Positions 11,905 to 25,500 of a stretch of 64,000 nucleotides of DNA are shown one piece after another. The notes under the pieces were generated by a model. It searched no databases, was not told the DNA's origin, and saw only the letters and a list, made by a program, of their open reading frames with translations. How positions within the stretch are numbered: position 1 is the first letter of the stretch; each line of letters opens with the position of its first letter. The translations under genes were made by a program, and so were the position numbers. The DNA is from Anseranas semipalmata (Eukaryota; Chordata; Aves; Anseriformes; Anseranatidae), in contig VXAA01006070.1 in NCBI GenBank assembly GCA_013399115.1, positions 636,396-700,395 on the forward strand, given 5' to 3'.

Positions 11905-12490
11905 TACAAAACCTGCTTTGAAGATTTTGCTAAAGTCGAGGCGAACAGCTTTCCTTCCCCTTCCCTTGCCCGCAGACCCAGGCTTTTCATCACAGCAGGC
12001 AGCCAGGTTGGGTCAGGCACAAATTGCTTGTGGTAATCCATGCTGGCTGTTTCCAGTCACCTTCTGGTCCTTCTTGTGGATGGCCATGGTTTCTAGGAGA
12101 ACGTGCTCCCTGACCTTGCTAGGGACAGAGGTGAGGATGACTGGCCTGTGCTTCCCTGTGTCTCCTCCTTGCCTTTTTGGAAGACAGGTTAAAACTTGCA
12201 TTTTTCCAGTCTTTGTTGGACATCCTTAGGTCACCATAACCTTTCAAAGATGATAAAGTGACCTTGGAGGGATACCCGTCAGCTCCCTTAGGTACCTCCT
12301 ATCCATGGCACATGGACTTACCTATGTTCATTTTGTTTAAGTGTTCCCTAATTCAGTCACAGGTCAAACTGCCTCATCTGCATATTGTACATAATATTCT
12401 TGATGAAAACCTTTCAGTGGGCAAACCTTCCAGACATGTCAGAAGCAACGTGGTGCTCGAGCAGGACTTGTGACCATACTCTCCTGCAGC
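11905..12490 (-). mobile_element. CR1 LINE fragment (upstream part of the reverse transcriptase region), minus orientation
   Basis: The plus strand shows diagnostic reverse-complement CR1 wording in the expected order: GGTAATCCATGCTGGCTG, CCTGACCTTGCTAGGGACAG, AGGTGAGGATGACTGGCCTG, then CTCCTCCTTGCCTTTTTGG and a TTCCAGTCTTTGTTGGAC match. On the minus strand these correspond to the part of ORF2 before the YxDD box. Frames are broken. The roughly 420 bases between this segment and the one ending near 11480 do not look like CR1. Confidence 0.75.
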
Positions 12491-14213
12491 TCTGGCACCA
12501 CCACAAGGAGCCACGGGGCAGCATCTAGAAGACCACCTCTCAGCTTGCACATACACACAGGTTTTATGTTTACATGGAGAAGTGATCACTGGGCACAAGA
12601 TGGGTATGATCTAAATTAAATCTTTGTAGTATAGTTTTGGACTGAAATTATTTGTCACTTCAAAGGACCACAAGCATGCATGCCATTAAAAAACTGTGTG
12701 CAAAACACTTGTAAACCACAGGCCAGCTCAGGAGAAACAGAGTAAACCAGGTCTTCCAAGGCTTCTGCTCAGGACCAAATCAGGACAGTGTGCAATTAAA
12801 CAACTGCATTGGTCCTGAGGAAACCCTTCACACCCCAGGTTCCAGCTCTTCGCTGAAATGTAATACCAGAAAGCAGAATGCTTCTCCTACTGGCACCAGT
12901 ATCTCACTGAGGATGGACAGCAGGTTTAAGTATTAAAATCTAAACAATAATTTATCGTGACAGTTGTAAGAGAGATTGTTTAGACATGATATGTACTTGT
13001 CAAGCGTAACAGATGTTGTAAGAATTGGAGAATAGAAATGTGGATATACTATTTGATGCAACAGAGTGCAATTAATCTCTTTGAGAAAGTAGAAAGCACA
13101 TACTTGAATACGTTTGGTAAAAAGGGGTCAGAAGATGTCTATTAAACTTTTTCTTTCCATGCTATAAAAATGTTTTTCAGTGCATTCTTTGTTGTCTCAC
13201 TTCTAAACAGCACGCACCGCATGCCTTACCCCAGTGAATAACATGCATAATCTGAGGAAAGCACAGCAATGCTTTACATAAAAGACAGGATGGATAGCAG
13301 CTGTAATACTGACACTCTTTGCCTCTGCGTTTTAACATAAAATAGTCTTCTGAAAACAAAAGGATTTTATTTTTCCCCTGTAGAAATCAACCAGCAACCT
13401 TTATTTTTGGTTATAACTAATTTCTGGCAGGAAAAAAATCCTGCATTCAGAATGTTTTCCATTTTAGTATATTAACATGGACTACCTCAGTAATTAAACT
13501 CAACTACTGGGGGGGAAGTCTAAGAAATACATTGGTTATAAACCAGCTATTAGCAAAGTGATAAAGAAAAACAGACAACTAGTGTTGTGTTACATACTCC
13601 TACTCCACAGCCACAACAAGACATCTATTATATGTCAAGGTAATAGCCAAGGTTTTAGCTCATCCAAGAGAGAGACATTTCAGTCATTGATCTGGAAATA
13701 TGCATAATAGATATCTTAAACTTTTTCCCTGTTGGGAATAGCATGATTCACCAACAAGCAATGCGTAATCTTTAAGAAAAAAAGAGAGTTCCTTCCGCTG
13801 TTCTTGGCACTCACTGTTTGATGAGAGCAGCTGGATGGATTCAGTCTGGTTAACATAACACCCTCCTACTTCTCCTTGTAATTTCCTACCAGCTATTTTT
13901 TCATGACTCCGGATGCCTGAAAGCCCGAAATAAAGGCCAAAGTCCTTTTTTAGAAGCAATAACTTTTCTGACAATAAAAGCAGGCATATCTGAGTAAATC
14001 AGACTTTAGTGTGCTCTTGGGAGAAAGCATCACGTGCCACTTACTCAGTTTCTGTCCTTTAATCAAAGGAACTCAGCCCCTGTTCTAGGTCCTGCTTGGA
14101 TATCCCCATGGCGAGAAGTGCTCTGCATATCCACCTCTTTTTCCCCATGAGTTAAGCAAAGCAATAGCTTGGCTATACGGAAGTAAAACTGAAATCAGGG
14201 AAAGCCTCCTTAC

Positions 14214-14543
14214 CTGTACTGCTGGAGATGTTGACATCAATGCTGATATCCGATATGCCACCTCCTTTCAGAGACGCAACACATGTGTATGTCCCAAAGT
14301 CCGTGAATTTCAAGTCAATGATGTCCAGGTTTGTGGTGCCAGGCGACACATCAGGGTCAGTCTGTGTGATGACCATCCTTTCGGAGCTTCGCAAGGGGCG
14401 GCCATTTTTAAACCAGCTGAATGTAAGCTCTTCAGAAGGGACTGCTTCCACCTGGCAGGAGATTTTCACCTCTCGCCCAATCTGGATATTGTCGTCTTTA
14501 TGATATGGGTCAGGGGTGATCCAAAAACGTCCTTTTTTTAAGG
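14214..14543 (-). CDS. MDGA2: MDGA2 exon encoding immunoglobulin domain 4
   Basis: This 330-base exon encodes 110 residues that form the linker and fourth Ig domain of the MDGA2 ectodomain. The acceptor is ATATTTCAG with exon start at 14543. The donor is ACAG/GTAAGG with exon end at 14214. Both introns are phase 1. The exon opens with the basic stretch ALKKGRFWITPDPYHKDD before the Ig fold. Hallmark residues are Cys30 in VKISCQV, Trp44 in FSWFKNG, and Tyr86 and Cys88 in GTYTCVAS. A sequon NIS occurs at residue 105, just before the junction to Ig5. The glycine-rich GGG turn near residue 95 lies in the F-G region. No stop, frameshift or missing hallmark is seen. The coding frame extends well upstream of the first in-frame GTG that could be misread as a start. 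Confidence 0.95.
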
Positions 14544-17500
14544 CTGAAATATGAAAGAAAGAAAAAAAGCACAGCAGTTTAGTCTAATAAAGCATCAATT
14601 GTGCATCTTCAGACTTTGCAAAGACTTACATTCACGCATCACTTTATACCTACATGTGATGGTTGGGAAGTCATTGAAACTTCCCATGCACACACTTAGC
14701 ACATGCTTATTTTCTTCTAGGATGAGATCTTAGTCAAATATCATCACAGAACATACATTGCTAAAATATTTGTGATTTCCAAAATGAAAATTAGGAACTC
14801 AAAATAATTCATGAATTTTTCTTATCTGTCTCTGGAAGTCTTTACAAGCCCTTCCTCACCCCCATGCTATCAGAGCATTGAGAGAAGCGAAAATAGAGAT
14901 ATCAATCTGACATCACTAATACAACCAGTAGCCTCATCTCCAATCTATCTGGAAACAAACATGACCATGCAAAATAGCTTTGTGCCAGCTGGTTAAATGG
15001 GAAGAGGTAAGCACATGCCCGAGGCTACAGCCTGCCCTCGTTTACAGCCACGCTATTCCTCGAGGCAGCCTGGAGGGCTCCTTCTGTTCCTGTGGGTGCC
15101 CAGAGGCAGGCTGCTTTGCCCAATGGCAGCACAGTGGCTGCTGACCGGCACACCAGCCGGTTCAGGTGAGGAAACTGCTGCCAGCTCTGAAAGGTAACAG
15201 GGTTGAAAGTACATCTTCAGGTCCCAGATAACAGTCAATGGCAAAAGGCAAAAAGATGCTCTTCTGAGATGTAACCACATAGGAGAGCCCATCATGAGTA
15301 CTGCGGTTGCACTTCCCTGGCTGGGTCTTGTCAGATTAAGAAAGCCCATCCCATACCTGCAGCAGCAACCTGAGGCTGAAGGATGCATGTGAAAGCCCCA
15401 CAAGGAAATTACCAGTTAGAAATGTTACAAGCAAATACCAGGTGGAACGCAAGCACTCGAAGACAAATATTTAAATCCAGAATTTCTTCTTATTGTGCTG
15501 ACTTCTTGGTCTATTGAAAAGTTTTACAGGTTGCCCTGATTTCCCCTCCTGCTCTCTCTGCCCTTCCAGTCCATGAACAGTGCCCCAGGTGAGTAGCATT
15601 TGAGTGAGATCAGGACATACAAGCAGCACTCTCCTGCCTGGCCTCCTGTATTTACACACTCACAGCCAATGAAGTGTGACATTGTTACAAATGGTGAAGG
15701 CTAGGAGCAGAAAATTTCTGTCTGGATCCCATACTTTGGGTAATACACAGCTTGCACATGGTGCATACAGAGAGCGTAACAACATGAAACGCAAACAGAT
15801 GTACACGGCACCAAGCATGCGAAGAGAGCCCGGTGTGTTGGCTCCTTCCATCTCCGCAAGTGGTGAAAATGTTAATTCAGACTCGCTGTTGTTAGCTCAG
15901 TAGCTCCTTGAACAGAACAACTCTTTGGAGCTTACAAATGCCTTGCTGAATTAGCACTACCACACCTCTGAAAAGAATGAACATTTAATGAATCAGTTGT
16001 GGTGGTTTTTTTGTTTCTTTGTTTTGTTCAATGCAAGAAAAGAAGCATAAAATCTGGCTACCTGTGGACACCATCTTGCACAGGGTATGAGAAACTTCTT
16101 CTGTTGAGGGAGCTAGCCCTCTTAATCATAGAATGAAAAGACTTTTACATTTACTGTGATGATCAGGTGTGGCATGAAACGTGTCTGCCTGAGTGCTGTA
16201 ACTGTGCATTCAAAAATTCAAGTGGTTGATGTGCTTTTTAGAATTTGTGGAGTTTGAAAATGTCATCAATTTTATCAAAACTAAATTTACACCAAAATGC
16301 ACTAGCCTTTACTCAGCATCTCTGACTCCATTTTAAAAGCTGCAGCCAGTTCCCCAGGAAGCAGAATTAACACACGCTTTGATTCACGAGGATGAACCAT
16401 ACATTGTATGACAGTTGGAAACTGTCACAGTAAATAACTTTGAAACATAAACTGAACTTTTTTGTTTGAAAACAGAAGAACAAAGAATGCTTACATCCAC
16501 AAAAATCAGCAAATATATTATTCAAATAATTTGCAGACAGGAAAAAAAATCATAATAGGCATGATGAACAGCACATTTCAACAGAAATATTTGCTAATAA
16601 CTCCAAGAAACTATTTTTATTTCTGAATTTTTCTTGTTTGCTTCGAGTACTCATGCACTCATTACAGCAGTTTCTCCTTCCTGTAAAGGACTAGCAAGGT
16701 CTAATAAAAAAGTCATATTAACGCTCATCCATCCTTTGTTACAGCAAACTCTAAACACCAAAAAACAGCTGCAGAGCATACCTGAATATTTTTCTGTACA
16801 TCTAAATACAAGGAGTTCAGAGGAGGACCATGACTCAGTGTAATACATGGAAAAAGTTAAGGGAATTTCTAGAAATTCTGAAGTAGAGGAAAAAGTCGCA
16901 TAAGCCATGTCAACACACGCACTACATCCATCAATAACAGCCATGAACTCCTCACATCAAACAACCCAAAAACTGTGTAACTACAACCTGAAGTTGAAAG
17001 TCAGTGCACTGGTTTTCTAACCCCATTCTCCAAGACTCAACAACCTGTGCAGCTATCAGTATTTTCTTCTGTTGCCAATAAAATCAGCAGAAAATCTGAC
17101 TTTACAATGGAGTGTCCTTACAGAGTTAAGTAACATCATTAAACAACCCACATCCATAAATCCCTAATCTCACTTGTCACCAGAATAAACACAGTGATCT
17201 CTACAATTAACCTGTGTATCTTGGAATTTCTAATGTCCCAACAAAGCATGTGAAAACCACCATCCATATCTGGAAGATGTCCCCAGGAAACCAACTGCAG
17301 GTGCCCAACGGCATCTGATAGCTGCAGGTGCGTGGAGCTGGAGGCAGTGGGAAAAGGAAGCAGCATGGTGCCGTGATGGGCAGACACTTTTCTGACCCTG
17401 CACATGCACCCGGGACTATAGCCAGAGCAGCTCCAGACATGGTAGTACCAAGCACCTCAGTATTTGGCCCAGAAACAACTGAAAACTAGAGTGCCTCTCA

Positions 17501-20500
17501 TTGGAATTCCCAGCAGGCTTGTTCCACCATTCATCTTCAATGATGGGAAGCACCACAAGATGCAGTGCTGCTACTGCCTCTAAGTAATAACAGACCTCCC
17601 TGGAACACAGCAGTAGCAGCTATGGTGCTACAGCATCTTTGGAGCTAGAGCTCTTTCTTAAGAAGGGGAAACTGAACCTTCATATCCTACTCCAGACTGA
17701 TGAGGCTCCAAATCACTTCACATACTGGAAGCTTCCTCACCTACCAGGTCAGAAACCCTTCCAAATGGATGAACCACTGCTGGGTACACTGTGATGGAGA
17801 AGATGACTGTGAAAAGCCAGAGTTTAGGGCACACATGGCTGGCAGAGACAGGAGAGGCCAGGATGACCCTGCTCAGGTCTTTGAAAGAAAACTTACTGCA
17901 GCAATGAAGGGCCCCATTAAGCTAGCCTCAGACCCAGAGCAAACAGGGTTGCCCTTGGAAAAAGGACATGGGGTCAGCAGACCTCTCCAGAGTCACTGTA
18001 CCTTCAGCAGTCTTGGGAATTTAAAGCTGTTTCTTACAGATGGAATGGTATAGAGTCTTAGATCTGCACAGGCTCAATGTAGTTTCCAAAAACACTTCAG
18101 ACCTCACTGATCTATGTTGTGCATGATATACTGACCTCTTGGGAACACCTGAGCTGAGTCTGGTACAAATCCACCAGGTAACAGAAAACAGACTTCTGTA
18201 TGTATTCTCCACACCGGTTTGCATTCACAATCAATCCCCATAAAAGAGTGGTTTGGATTTTCCTCATACATAGGTTCTTGGACCATAATTTGCAGTCATC
18301 TCCCTATATAATGTCAAGTATATTAAAACATACAATGGACTCTGACTCCAGTTTTTCACTGCATTGTCAGTTATGTTTGAAGCATTGCTGGAAGGCTTCA
18401 ATCACAAATATGGGGTTAGATATAGTGAATAAGAGATATAGGGTTAACCAGCAAAATGTGGGAGGTGGTGCTACAGGCATGCTAACCACAGCTACATCCC
18501 AACAGAGATTTCATAACACAATCAACACACAGGGCTAGAAAATGTCAGCAAATGTGCAAATAACCCTGTAACTCCACTTTGAGACTCAGAACATGCCCAG
18601 GAAAGTGCCAGTCTTTCTCCAAAGAGGCCCCAAAGAACCATGATGTGATCAAATAAACAAAGATGAAACAATTTTCATCCTCAAACTCCTCACAAAACTC
18701 TTCACTGTCTTTGCCATTCCTCATTAATTACATTTCAAAGTAATAAAATTCATTTCAGTATCTCAACTAAGGCCTATTTGCATTCATCAGGTTAAGTTGT
18801 ACCTTCCCACCCCCACTCCGATCAACCCAAGATGCTCCTTTAATCCATCAAAACGTTCATATCTTGCAAATGCACATTTCATGATATATGAACAGCATCA
18901 AACGCCGTAATTGAATACATTAGCTGCTGCACTATTTGCAGGCTTTGACATAATAGCTATTGGCCACTGACTGCTTCCTAAGCTGACATGGGGCATCGGG
19001 GAATGCTCAGCTTTGTGTTTGCTGATGTTTGTGTCTGTGTGCAGCCTGCGGCAGGAGCAATACTAAGTAGCAGAACTGTGCAAATTACTGATTTTAACCT
19101 TGACTGAGCAGTTGGGTTCCACATGAGGTTCAATCTCGGTGCACCAACCAGAAGTGGCTTTGACTAATTTTCATTGTTCCCCTTCATGTTTTGTTAAGGC
19201 TGGCAAGCAATTTTTGTTTTAAACTCTTCCCAGTGAACAAGATGTGAATGTCACCTGATAATGTGCCAAGCAGATGTGAGGACCTGCATGTGTCTTGGAG
19301 CACCATAAATACATTTTGGATGTTTACTGAACTCAGTACCCAGTATGCCACTTGTTTCTGAGCACCCAGAACTGGCATTTTATCAAATAAATGCCAATAC
19401 CTGCACCTCCAGATCCAACTCACGGCCAATATCCTGTGAAACTGCTAGGGGTTCTGCATTTCAACTGCCTCCCCTGGGTCAGGCAACACAGCAATCCTTT
19501 CCTAGTGCTCAGATGTTACTGACCCTTTGATGTTTCCCTCTCACGTGCACAAAAAAGAGTTTGTGCTACTTGGGAAGATTCTTGACTATATTTTTAAGGC
19601 CAGGGAGGAAAAGGCCAAAGGTCTGATCCAAAGCTCACCATTGTGAATGGTGGTCACTTCTATGACTCCTATCTGTTGGATTAAGCCCTTTGCCTTGACT
19701 TCTGCTTCCTAGCAAAGGATAAGAAGACACAAAAAGCACCATGGGAACAGCTTGTTTGGAAAGTGAGCTGTGAACCCAGTTTCATTCTCTAGAAACTCCA
19801 GTCTGTTAATCCAGACACTGTCTGTTTGCTTTAAAAGACTGAGATGTAACTCTCTAAGTTACTGCTGTGATCTTTGTACCAAAAGATGATTACTGGGATG
19901 ATTCATTGGTCCTTGAAAGAAAGATATGAGGCAGACAGCCGGTAAAGAAAGCTAACCCTTATCACCAGCTCTTGCTTCAATCACACTGGGCCCCGCATCT
20001 CCTTAGAGCCTTACAGATGGGAAAAGCAATCCTGCCTTCATACAACTGCAATTCAAAAGATTCACAACCTTACGACAAAGATTTTAGATAGTCCCTACAA
20101 GACTTGTGAAATGCATTCGTAAACCTAAACCTTTTCCCTAATCTGTCAAGACATCTCGAGAAGCCAACTTTTCTCATTGCATGCTAGCGCTCGTATATTC
20201 GGTCTCTCCTGGTTCCTAGATTTTGTAGAGGAAAATAGAAACTCAACTTCTTCCCCCTCAAGGAGCAACTCGGTTTGATTTTGAATGGAGCTGTGGCAGT
20301 GTCAGACAGTTCACCTGCGCCTGCCTAACTTTAAGGCAATGGCTTTGTAATACAGAATTTTGGCAACAAACAGATATAGTACTTGGTTAAGTACAATAGT
20401 TCAGTGTACAGAATTAATATATTTAATATAAATGGTGTACGCACCTGGATCTGGATTGGTGGATTTAACGATTAACACATGACCTTTATAAAGTTATAAG

Positions 20501-22446
20501 TATCTTACTACTGAGAAATAAGGAAAAACAAAGTAACTTGACTCACTGTGGTTAAAGGCAAACACCAATGCATAGTAGTAAATTAAGTGTTTTCCCGCAG
20601 CAATTCTGAATTATTTATCCCCCCAGAAATAATCTGTTTCAAACCTCAAGCAGCTGAGAAAATGGAACATTTCAACTTATGTCATTATTCTGATGCAATG
20701 TTTCTGTGATCTGAGCTTTGCTGTATTACAGCAATACAAATAACCAATTGCAAAGCAATCACAAGCTTGGACTAACAACCAGATCTTCTCTGTCAAGTGA
20801 AAAAAAGATCCGTGTTTAAGCTGGGAGCCCGTGAATCAGCATCTGACCGGGAGTCTGTACCACTGGTTTCCTATGAGATAGGAACTATCCTAGCACACTC
20901 CTGTGCAACTCAAGTGAACAATAAATATTAATACCTCTAGCTGCTTTCTTAGATATGTGTTTGTCAAAGCCATCATCCAACATCTACAGCTACACCACTG
21001 GGATGGGTCTCAGATTTGTGTGTCTGAATGATTAAATGAACAAATGTATGAAACAAAGGAATCTGGATCAGGACTACACCTCAGAAACTGGAGTACAGTC
21101 TATATTTTCTGCTTTCTTTTTTAAGGGAAAAGCCTAGCATAAATGGACCTCCACTGAATAAAAAGTCATTCCCACAGAAGAAACAGACTCATGGAAATCC
21201 TTCTCTGATGTTTCTTTCTTCACTAACACATCTACCTCTACCAATCAATAGAAACAAAAGAAAGTTCCTACCATAACCTCTGAAGAAGCACAAAGTCCAT
21301 CTGTTCATTTTGGCCACAGGCAGCATATCTGCACGGTCTTCAGTATTCTACAGGATGGTGCCTTAAACTATATTATCAAACAGGTAAGCTGAGTAGAGAC
21401 AATTTAACAACTGTCCAAAAGCTGTTTCTCACTGGTGAATATCACAGTGTAATCTGTTAAACTTCATCCTGTCACATTAAAATACATTTTGAAATTATTG
21501 TGCGTACAAGGAACACTGAAAACACAAATTTGTTTTTGTTTGTTTGTTTTCCAAACAACAAAACTTTCAAAAACAAACTCAAGTCCTGCTTCAAAGCATA
21601 AAAAGGAAAGCATTCAGAATTATGGTCTTCTAGCCTAATTCTAAAATACAAGAGCAAAACACACTCCATGAAATCAACTTTGCAGATATCAGCTCTCCAT
21701 AATGAAAGTTTATCTAGATTGCAACATCTACAGTCTGCACATGGAGTCTGGACACAGAGGAGCCTACTCTGAAGTGTCTTGTACGTAATCACTTCCGCTT
21801 CTTTCTGACGAATGACCATCATCCATCATATTCAGCACTGTTATGAGCATGTAACCATGTATGAAAAATTTCAATAACAAACAGGAGACAACATCTGCAA
21901 ACGTAATCATTTTTAAGACCACACCATTCTGCTACGACCACCACAGCTACACTTACACCTGAAGCAAAGCAATGTCTCAGCTTAGCCTCAAGACAAACAA
22001 ACCTAAGACCCAACCTAAACATGTGCTTCATGCCATGCTTCACTGAAGGCCTTGAGCAAGTAGCTGGGTCAGTGGTAGAAAAATTTGATCTAGTGAAATG
22101 GACCTCATGATGTGTTGGTGGTTCTGCATTTGGAGCAGAGTGTGACTTTTGGACAATAAAGAATATGAACCTTTATGAGCAGGCTTCAGTTATTGAAATT
22201 GTAAGCTTGTAAGACAAAACCTCTGTGTCCAGCTGGTGCTTTAAGAAGTCAATTTTCCAAAAAGCAAGGGCAATAAGATTAATGGATTTGGGGAAATAAT
22301 ATAAGCAGAAAAAAAAAATGTAAGTCCAAATTCAGAGTTACATAAAGAAGAACTGTGTAATATGGTCAAAAAGCCACAATTCTAAAACCCAAAACAGGGG
22401 TTAGCTTGAGTAAAGCAATTGTTTGGGCAGTGAACAAAGAAAAGAT

Positions 22447-22590
22447 CACAGAATGGCTTAGGTTAGAAGGGACCTCTGGGTCCATGTGGTCCAACCCTCC
22501 AGCTCTAGCAGGGACACACAGAGCTGGTTGCCCTGGACCATGCCCGAGCGTCTTCTGAATATCTCCAGGCAGGGAGACTCCACAACCTAG
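22447..22590 (-). mobile_element. CR1 LINE 3'-end fragment, minus orientation
   Basis: The interval begins with ATCACAGAATGGCTTAGG and continues TTAGAAGGGACCTCTGGG, then TGGTCCAACCCTCCAGC. This is the reverse complement of a CR1 3' end. It is a short, 5'-truncated copy of about 145 bases, typical of CR1 insertion. Confidence 0.85.
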
Positions 22591-23516
22591 GATTTAACAA
22601 ACCTAAGGTTTAACAAACTGGCAAAGGGGGCAGTAATGAACAATTCATGGCTCTTCCAGTACCCCTCTACACCGCAGAGGGGCACAGGACACTGGAGAAG
22701 CCAGAAATGTTTAACAGTCTGAAGTTGTATGAAGTTATATGTAGTGGAGTCTCACCATCTCTTAAGAAGCAAATCCCATATCAGAAGATATGGGACCCAT
22801 CAGTGACAGCTGTGTCTCTACAAACCACCTCACCGAAAAGTGAAGAAAATAGATGCAATTAAGAAAGGTTTAAATACACGGTTAAAGGCTCGTATATCTG
22901 CTGATGACTAAATATAATGGACGAAGAAAAGAAAAGCGGCAGTTCACAGGTCCATCTGCAGTTCCTCATTGTCACTGCGCACTGAGCACTTCTAATAAGA
23001 GCACACAGGCAGCAAATTGGGCTGCTCAAGTAGCAGCCTTGGGTGCCTGAGCTCTTTCCTCTGGATATGCCCAGATTTCTGCAAGTCCTTCTGTTTCCTC
23101 TTTCCACTCTTCACCTCTGATTTCTTGTGCTATTCTAACACTCAGCTACTGTAATCACAGTGTTGCNAGCTTCTTGAATCACAGGGTTTGTTTTTTTTTT
23201 TTTTTTTTAATCAAAGCATGATTGTGAGACAACAGACATCTCTTTCCATCCAGCTTTTTGTCTCTGAGCAATCTCAAACACTGTCCTGCACCACAGACCA
23301 TGAAGAGCCATCCTCTCCCCAGGGTGTTTAAGCTGAATCCCAAATAAGTCATGGCAGATGTGGCATGGTCTTGCAGGGTCTCCAAGACCCACCATAGGGA
23401 CCAAATCAATGCTTATTTCAATGACTTTCAGGAAGAATGGTCACTCTCTGTGGTCATTCTTGAAAGCAAACCAAACAATAACAACTGCTGTCCCTCAAGA
23501 AAAAAAAAAATATATA

Positions 23517-23549
23517 NNNNNNNNNNNNNNNNNNNNNNNNNNNNNNNNN
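23517..23549. other. Assembly gap (33 N) at an A/T hairpin
   Basis: Thirty-three N residues are flanked on the left by 11 A then TATATA, and on the right by ATAT then 15 T. The flanks are complementary, so the missing bases sit at the tip of a possible hairpin. A separate single N is at 23167. No gene is affected because both lie inside an intron. Confidence 0.98.
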
Positions 23550-24819
23550 ATATTTTTTTTTTTTTTTGTAGAAGTCTACCAACATGTGCTTTGTCTTCTG
23601 CCAGTTCACAGGACTTAGAAACTCCTATATTGACAACTTTGTTTCCAGCTGTGGGCTCCACCTTTTTCTCTTACTGAGATACCAAACTGGCTGGAAAGAA
23701 GGGGGATGGGACAGATCCCTCAGCATTTCCTGCACAGCACTAGCCTGCAGCATTTTTAGAAATAAAATACTCAAAGTCTTGCCAGCTTGCCTCCATAGCA
23801 ATTGCATCTATTTTGTACTCCATTATTCATATTCATTCTTGGCTGACAGGGGACCATTGGGTCTGCCAAGATCAGCATCATACTGTTGGTTTATTTTTCC
23901 TGTAGCAGGGAAAACTCCCTTACCTTCATGGCTCATCTGTACAACCCCACAACTGCTTGGTTCGTATCTCAGCAAGATATGGAAACTTCCTTATTCTGAA
24001 AGAAGGTCTGCACATTTCACTCAAAATTAAAAAAACAAAACAAAACAGTCTAACATCAAATAAAATCACTCATAAGCTCTGCACAGAGCTAGCCTCACCT
24101 GCATTAGCAGCAAGGGATGCTGTTTGATGTTTTCACACAAGAGACCTCTCTCCAGGTGAAACTATTCCTGCTGAGTGAGCAGGCAGGCTGCACCTTGTTT
24201 GGGTCATAAGGAGAACATTAAAAAATACCACCACTACAGAAATGAGCTTTTAGAGAGAATGCACCAATGTTGACCTCTCTTCTCAAAATTCAGATTTCTT
24301 AAATAGGGTATTTTGGACTCTGCAAGATAATTTTGACAAAATTATGCTGCCTGAATGTTCCCTGTACTCACCTTCCTATACTAAGAAAGACTGAAGTACA
24401 ATCTTGCTAAAAAAAAGACATATTCTCAGCATTTTACCAACAGCTCATTTCGCCTCTGTCAACATGGTTTTAGCTTAAAGTTTTTTAAAACCTTAACTTT
24501 CAGTAGCTATCAGAACAATTAAGTTGTCAAGCATCTTCTACGAGAGCATCTCCAAACTTTTTAATATCAAGTAATTATTTGGCACTTACAAGACCAGATG
24601 CATTCACATTTCCAATTTAAATGCAAATACTGTGGAGAGATTTCAGGTTTTGTCTCTTTTTATAAATGCTTTTATTTTTAACAGAAAAGAATTTATTATT
24701 TTAGAGATGCCATGTGGCACGTGTCTGTTTTTACCTGTGTTCCAGTTAATTAGCTTCTATTCCTTTTACGGCTTTTCCTTTTTGAAGGGAGGGGAGGTAT
24801 AGACCAAAGACATACAGGT

Positions 24820-25080
24820 CCATAGAGATATTCGGGTGCGGAGGCAGCTTGGGAGGCCTCCAGTCCAGCCTCCTGCTCAAACCACAGCCAGATGTGCACT
24901 CAGAGCTTGAAAATCTCCAAGGATGGAGACAGCACAAACTTCTGGCCTGACTCCCTGCTTGTGAAACCAGGAGTTGCCCCAGCGGTGTCACACCATTAGA
25001 GAGCTGATCTGGGGACAGAAACTCCAGTGTCCTACCAGGGACCAGCACACAACACAGCCCCACCTGCCTGGTGCTGATTG
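24820..25080 (-). mobile_element. Old CR1 LINE fragment, minus orientation
   Basis: The plus strand contains CAGTCCAGCCTCCTGCTCAA, TCTCCAAGGATGGAGACAGC, and later a CTGGGGACAGAAACTCC phrase, all in keeping with the reverse complement of a diverged CR1 3' region. The tail is degraded, so the limits are approximate. Confidence 0.6.
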
Positions 25081-25475
25081 ATAAACAGTGGTGACAAATC
25101 AGCAGCTGGCCTTCAGTACGGTTTGAAACACCAAGCAGAAAACAGTGAAACAAAACCAAACCATTCCTATGACACGAAAGCCCATGATGTTACAGCTTGC
25201 CAAGGCACAGCAATGCATGTCGTCACAGCCAGACCTGCAGACTCAGGGCTATCCCATCCCACAGACTGCCTATCTCACAGGCAAACTGGAACTTCGCAAG
25301 TCTCATCGCAAGCCAGACAAGAACTGGGATATAAATTAAACAATTCAGAGAAGCTGACACAACCCCCAGTGGGCTGTGCACTTGCCAAACAAATTATAAA
25401 TCCTCTGAACATTACAGCTGGGTGTTTTCCAGGGCCAATGCCTTTATAAAGTTTAGTTCTTGTGCCAAAGCTGTC

Positions 25476-25500
25476 AAATAAATAAATAAATAAATAAATA
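25476..25500. repeat. (AAAT)n microsatellite
   Basis: About six consecutive AAAT units lie inside the intron. No retrocopy is recognised next to it. Confidence 0.95.

Larger units (their letters stand above)
1071..14213 (-). other. MDGA2: Intron between the Ig4 and Ig5 exons (13.1 kb)
   Basis: This phase 1 intron starts with GTAAGG at 14213 and ends with AG at 1072-1071. It contains the octamer array near 2.7 kb, GC/CpG-rich patches near 3.2-3.5 kb and 5.7-6.0 kb, a 26-base T run, a weak ancient repeat near 7.1-7.3 kb and two CR1 segments between 10.9 and 12.5 kb. A T run of 16 lies at 1432-1447. Open frames in this interval, such as 121 codons from 1621 and 152 codons from 4768, have no recognisable domain and are treated as chance. 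Confidence 0.9.

Noticed and set aside
14228..14503. Plus-strand open frame over the Ig4 exon
   Set aside because: It is the antisense shadow of the MDGA2 exon, whose minus-strand translation has Ig hallmarks and canonical splice sites.
16110..16135. Possible CR1 tail with ATCATAGAATG
   Set aside because: The bases that follow do not continue into the GGTTGGAAGGGACC-type sequence expected of a CR1 end, so the short match is probably chance.
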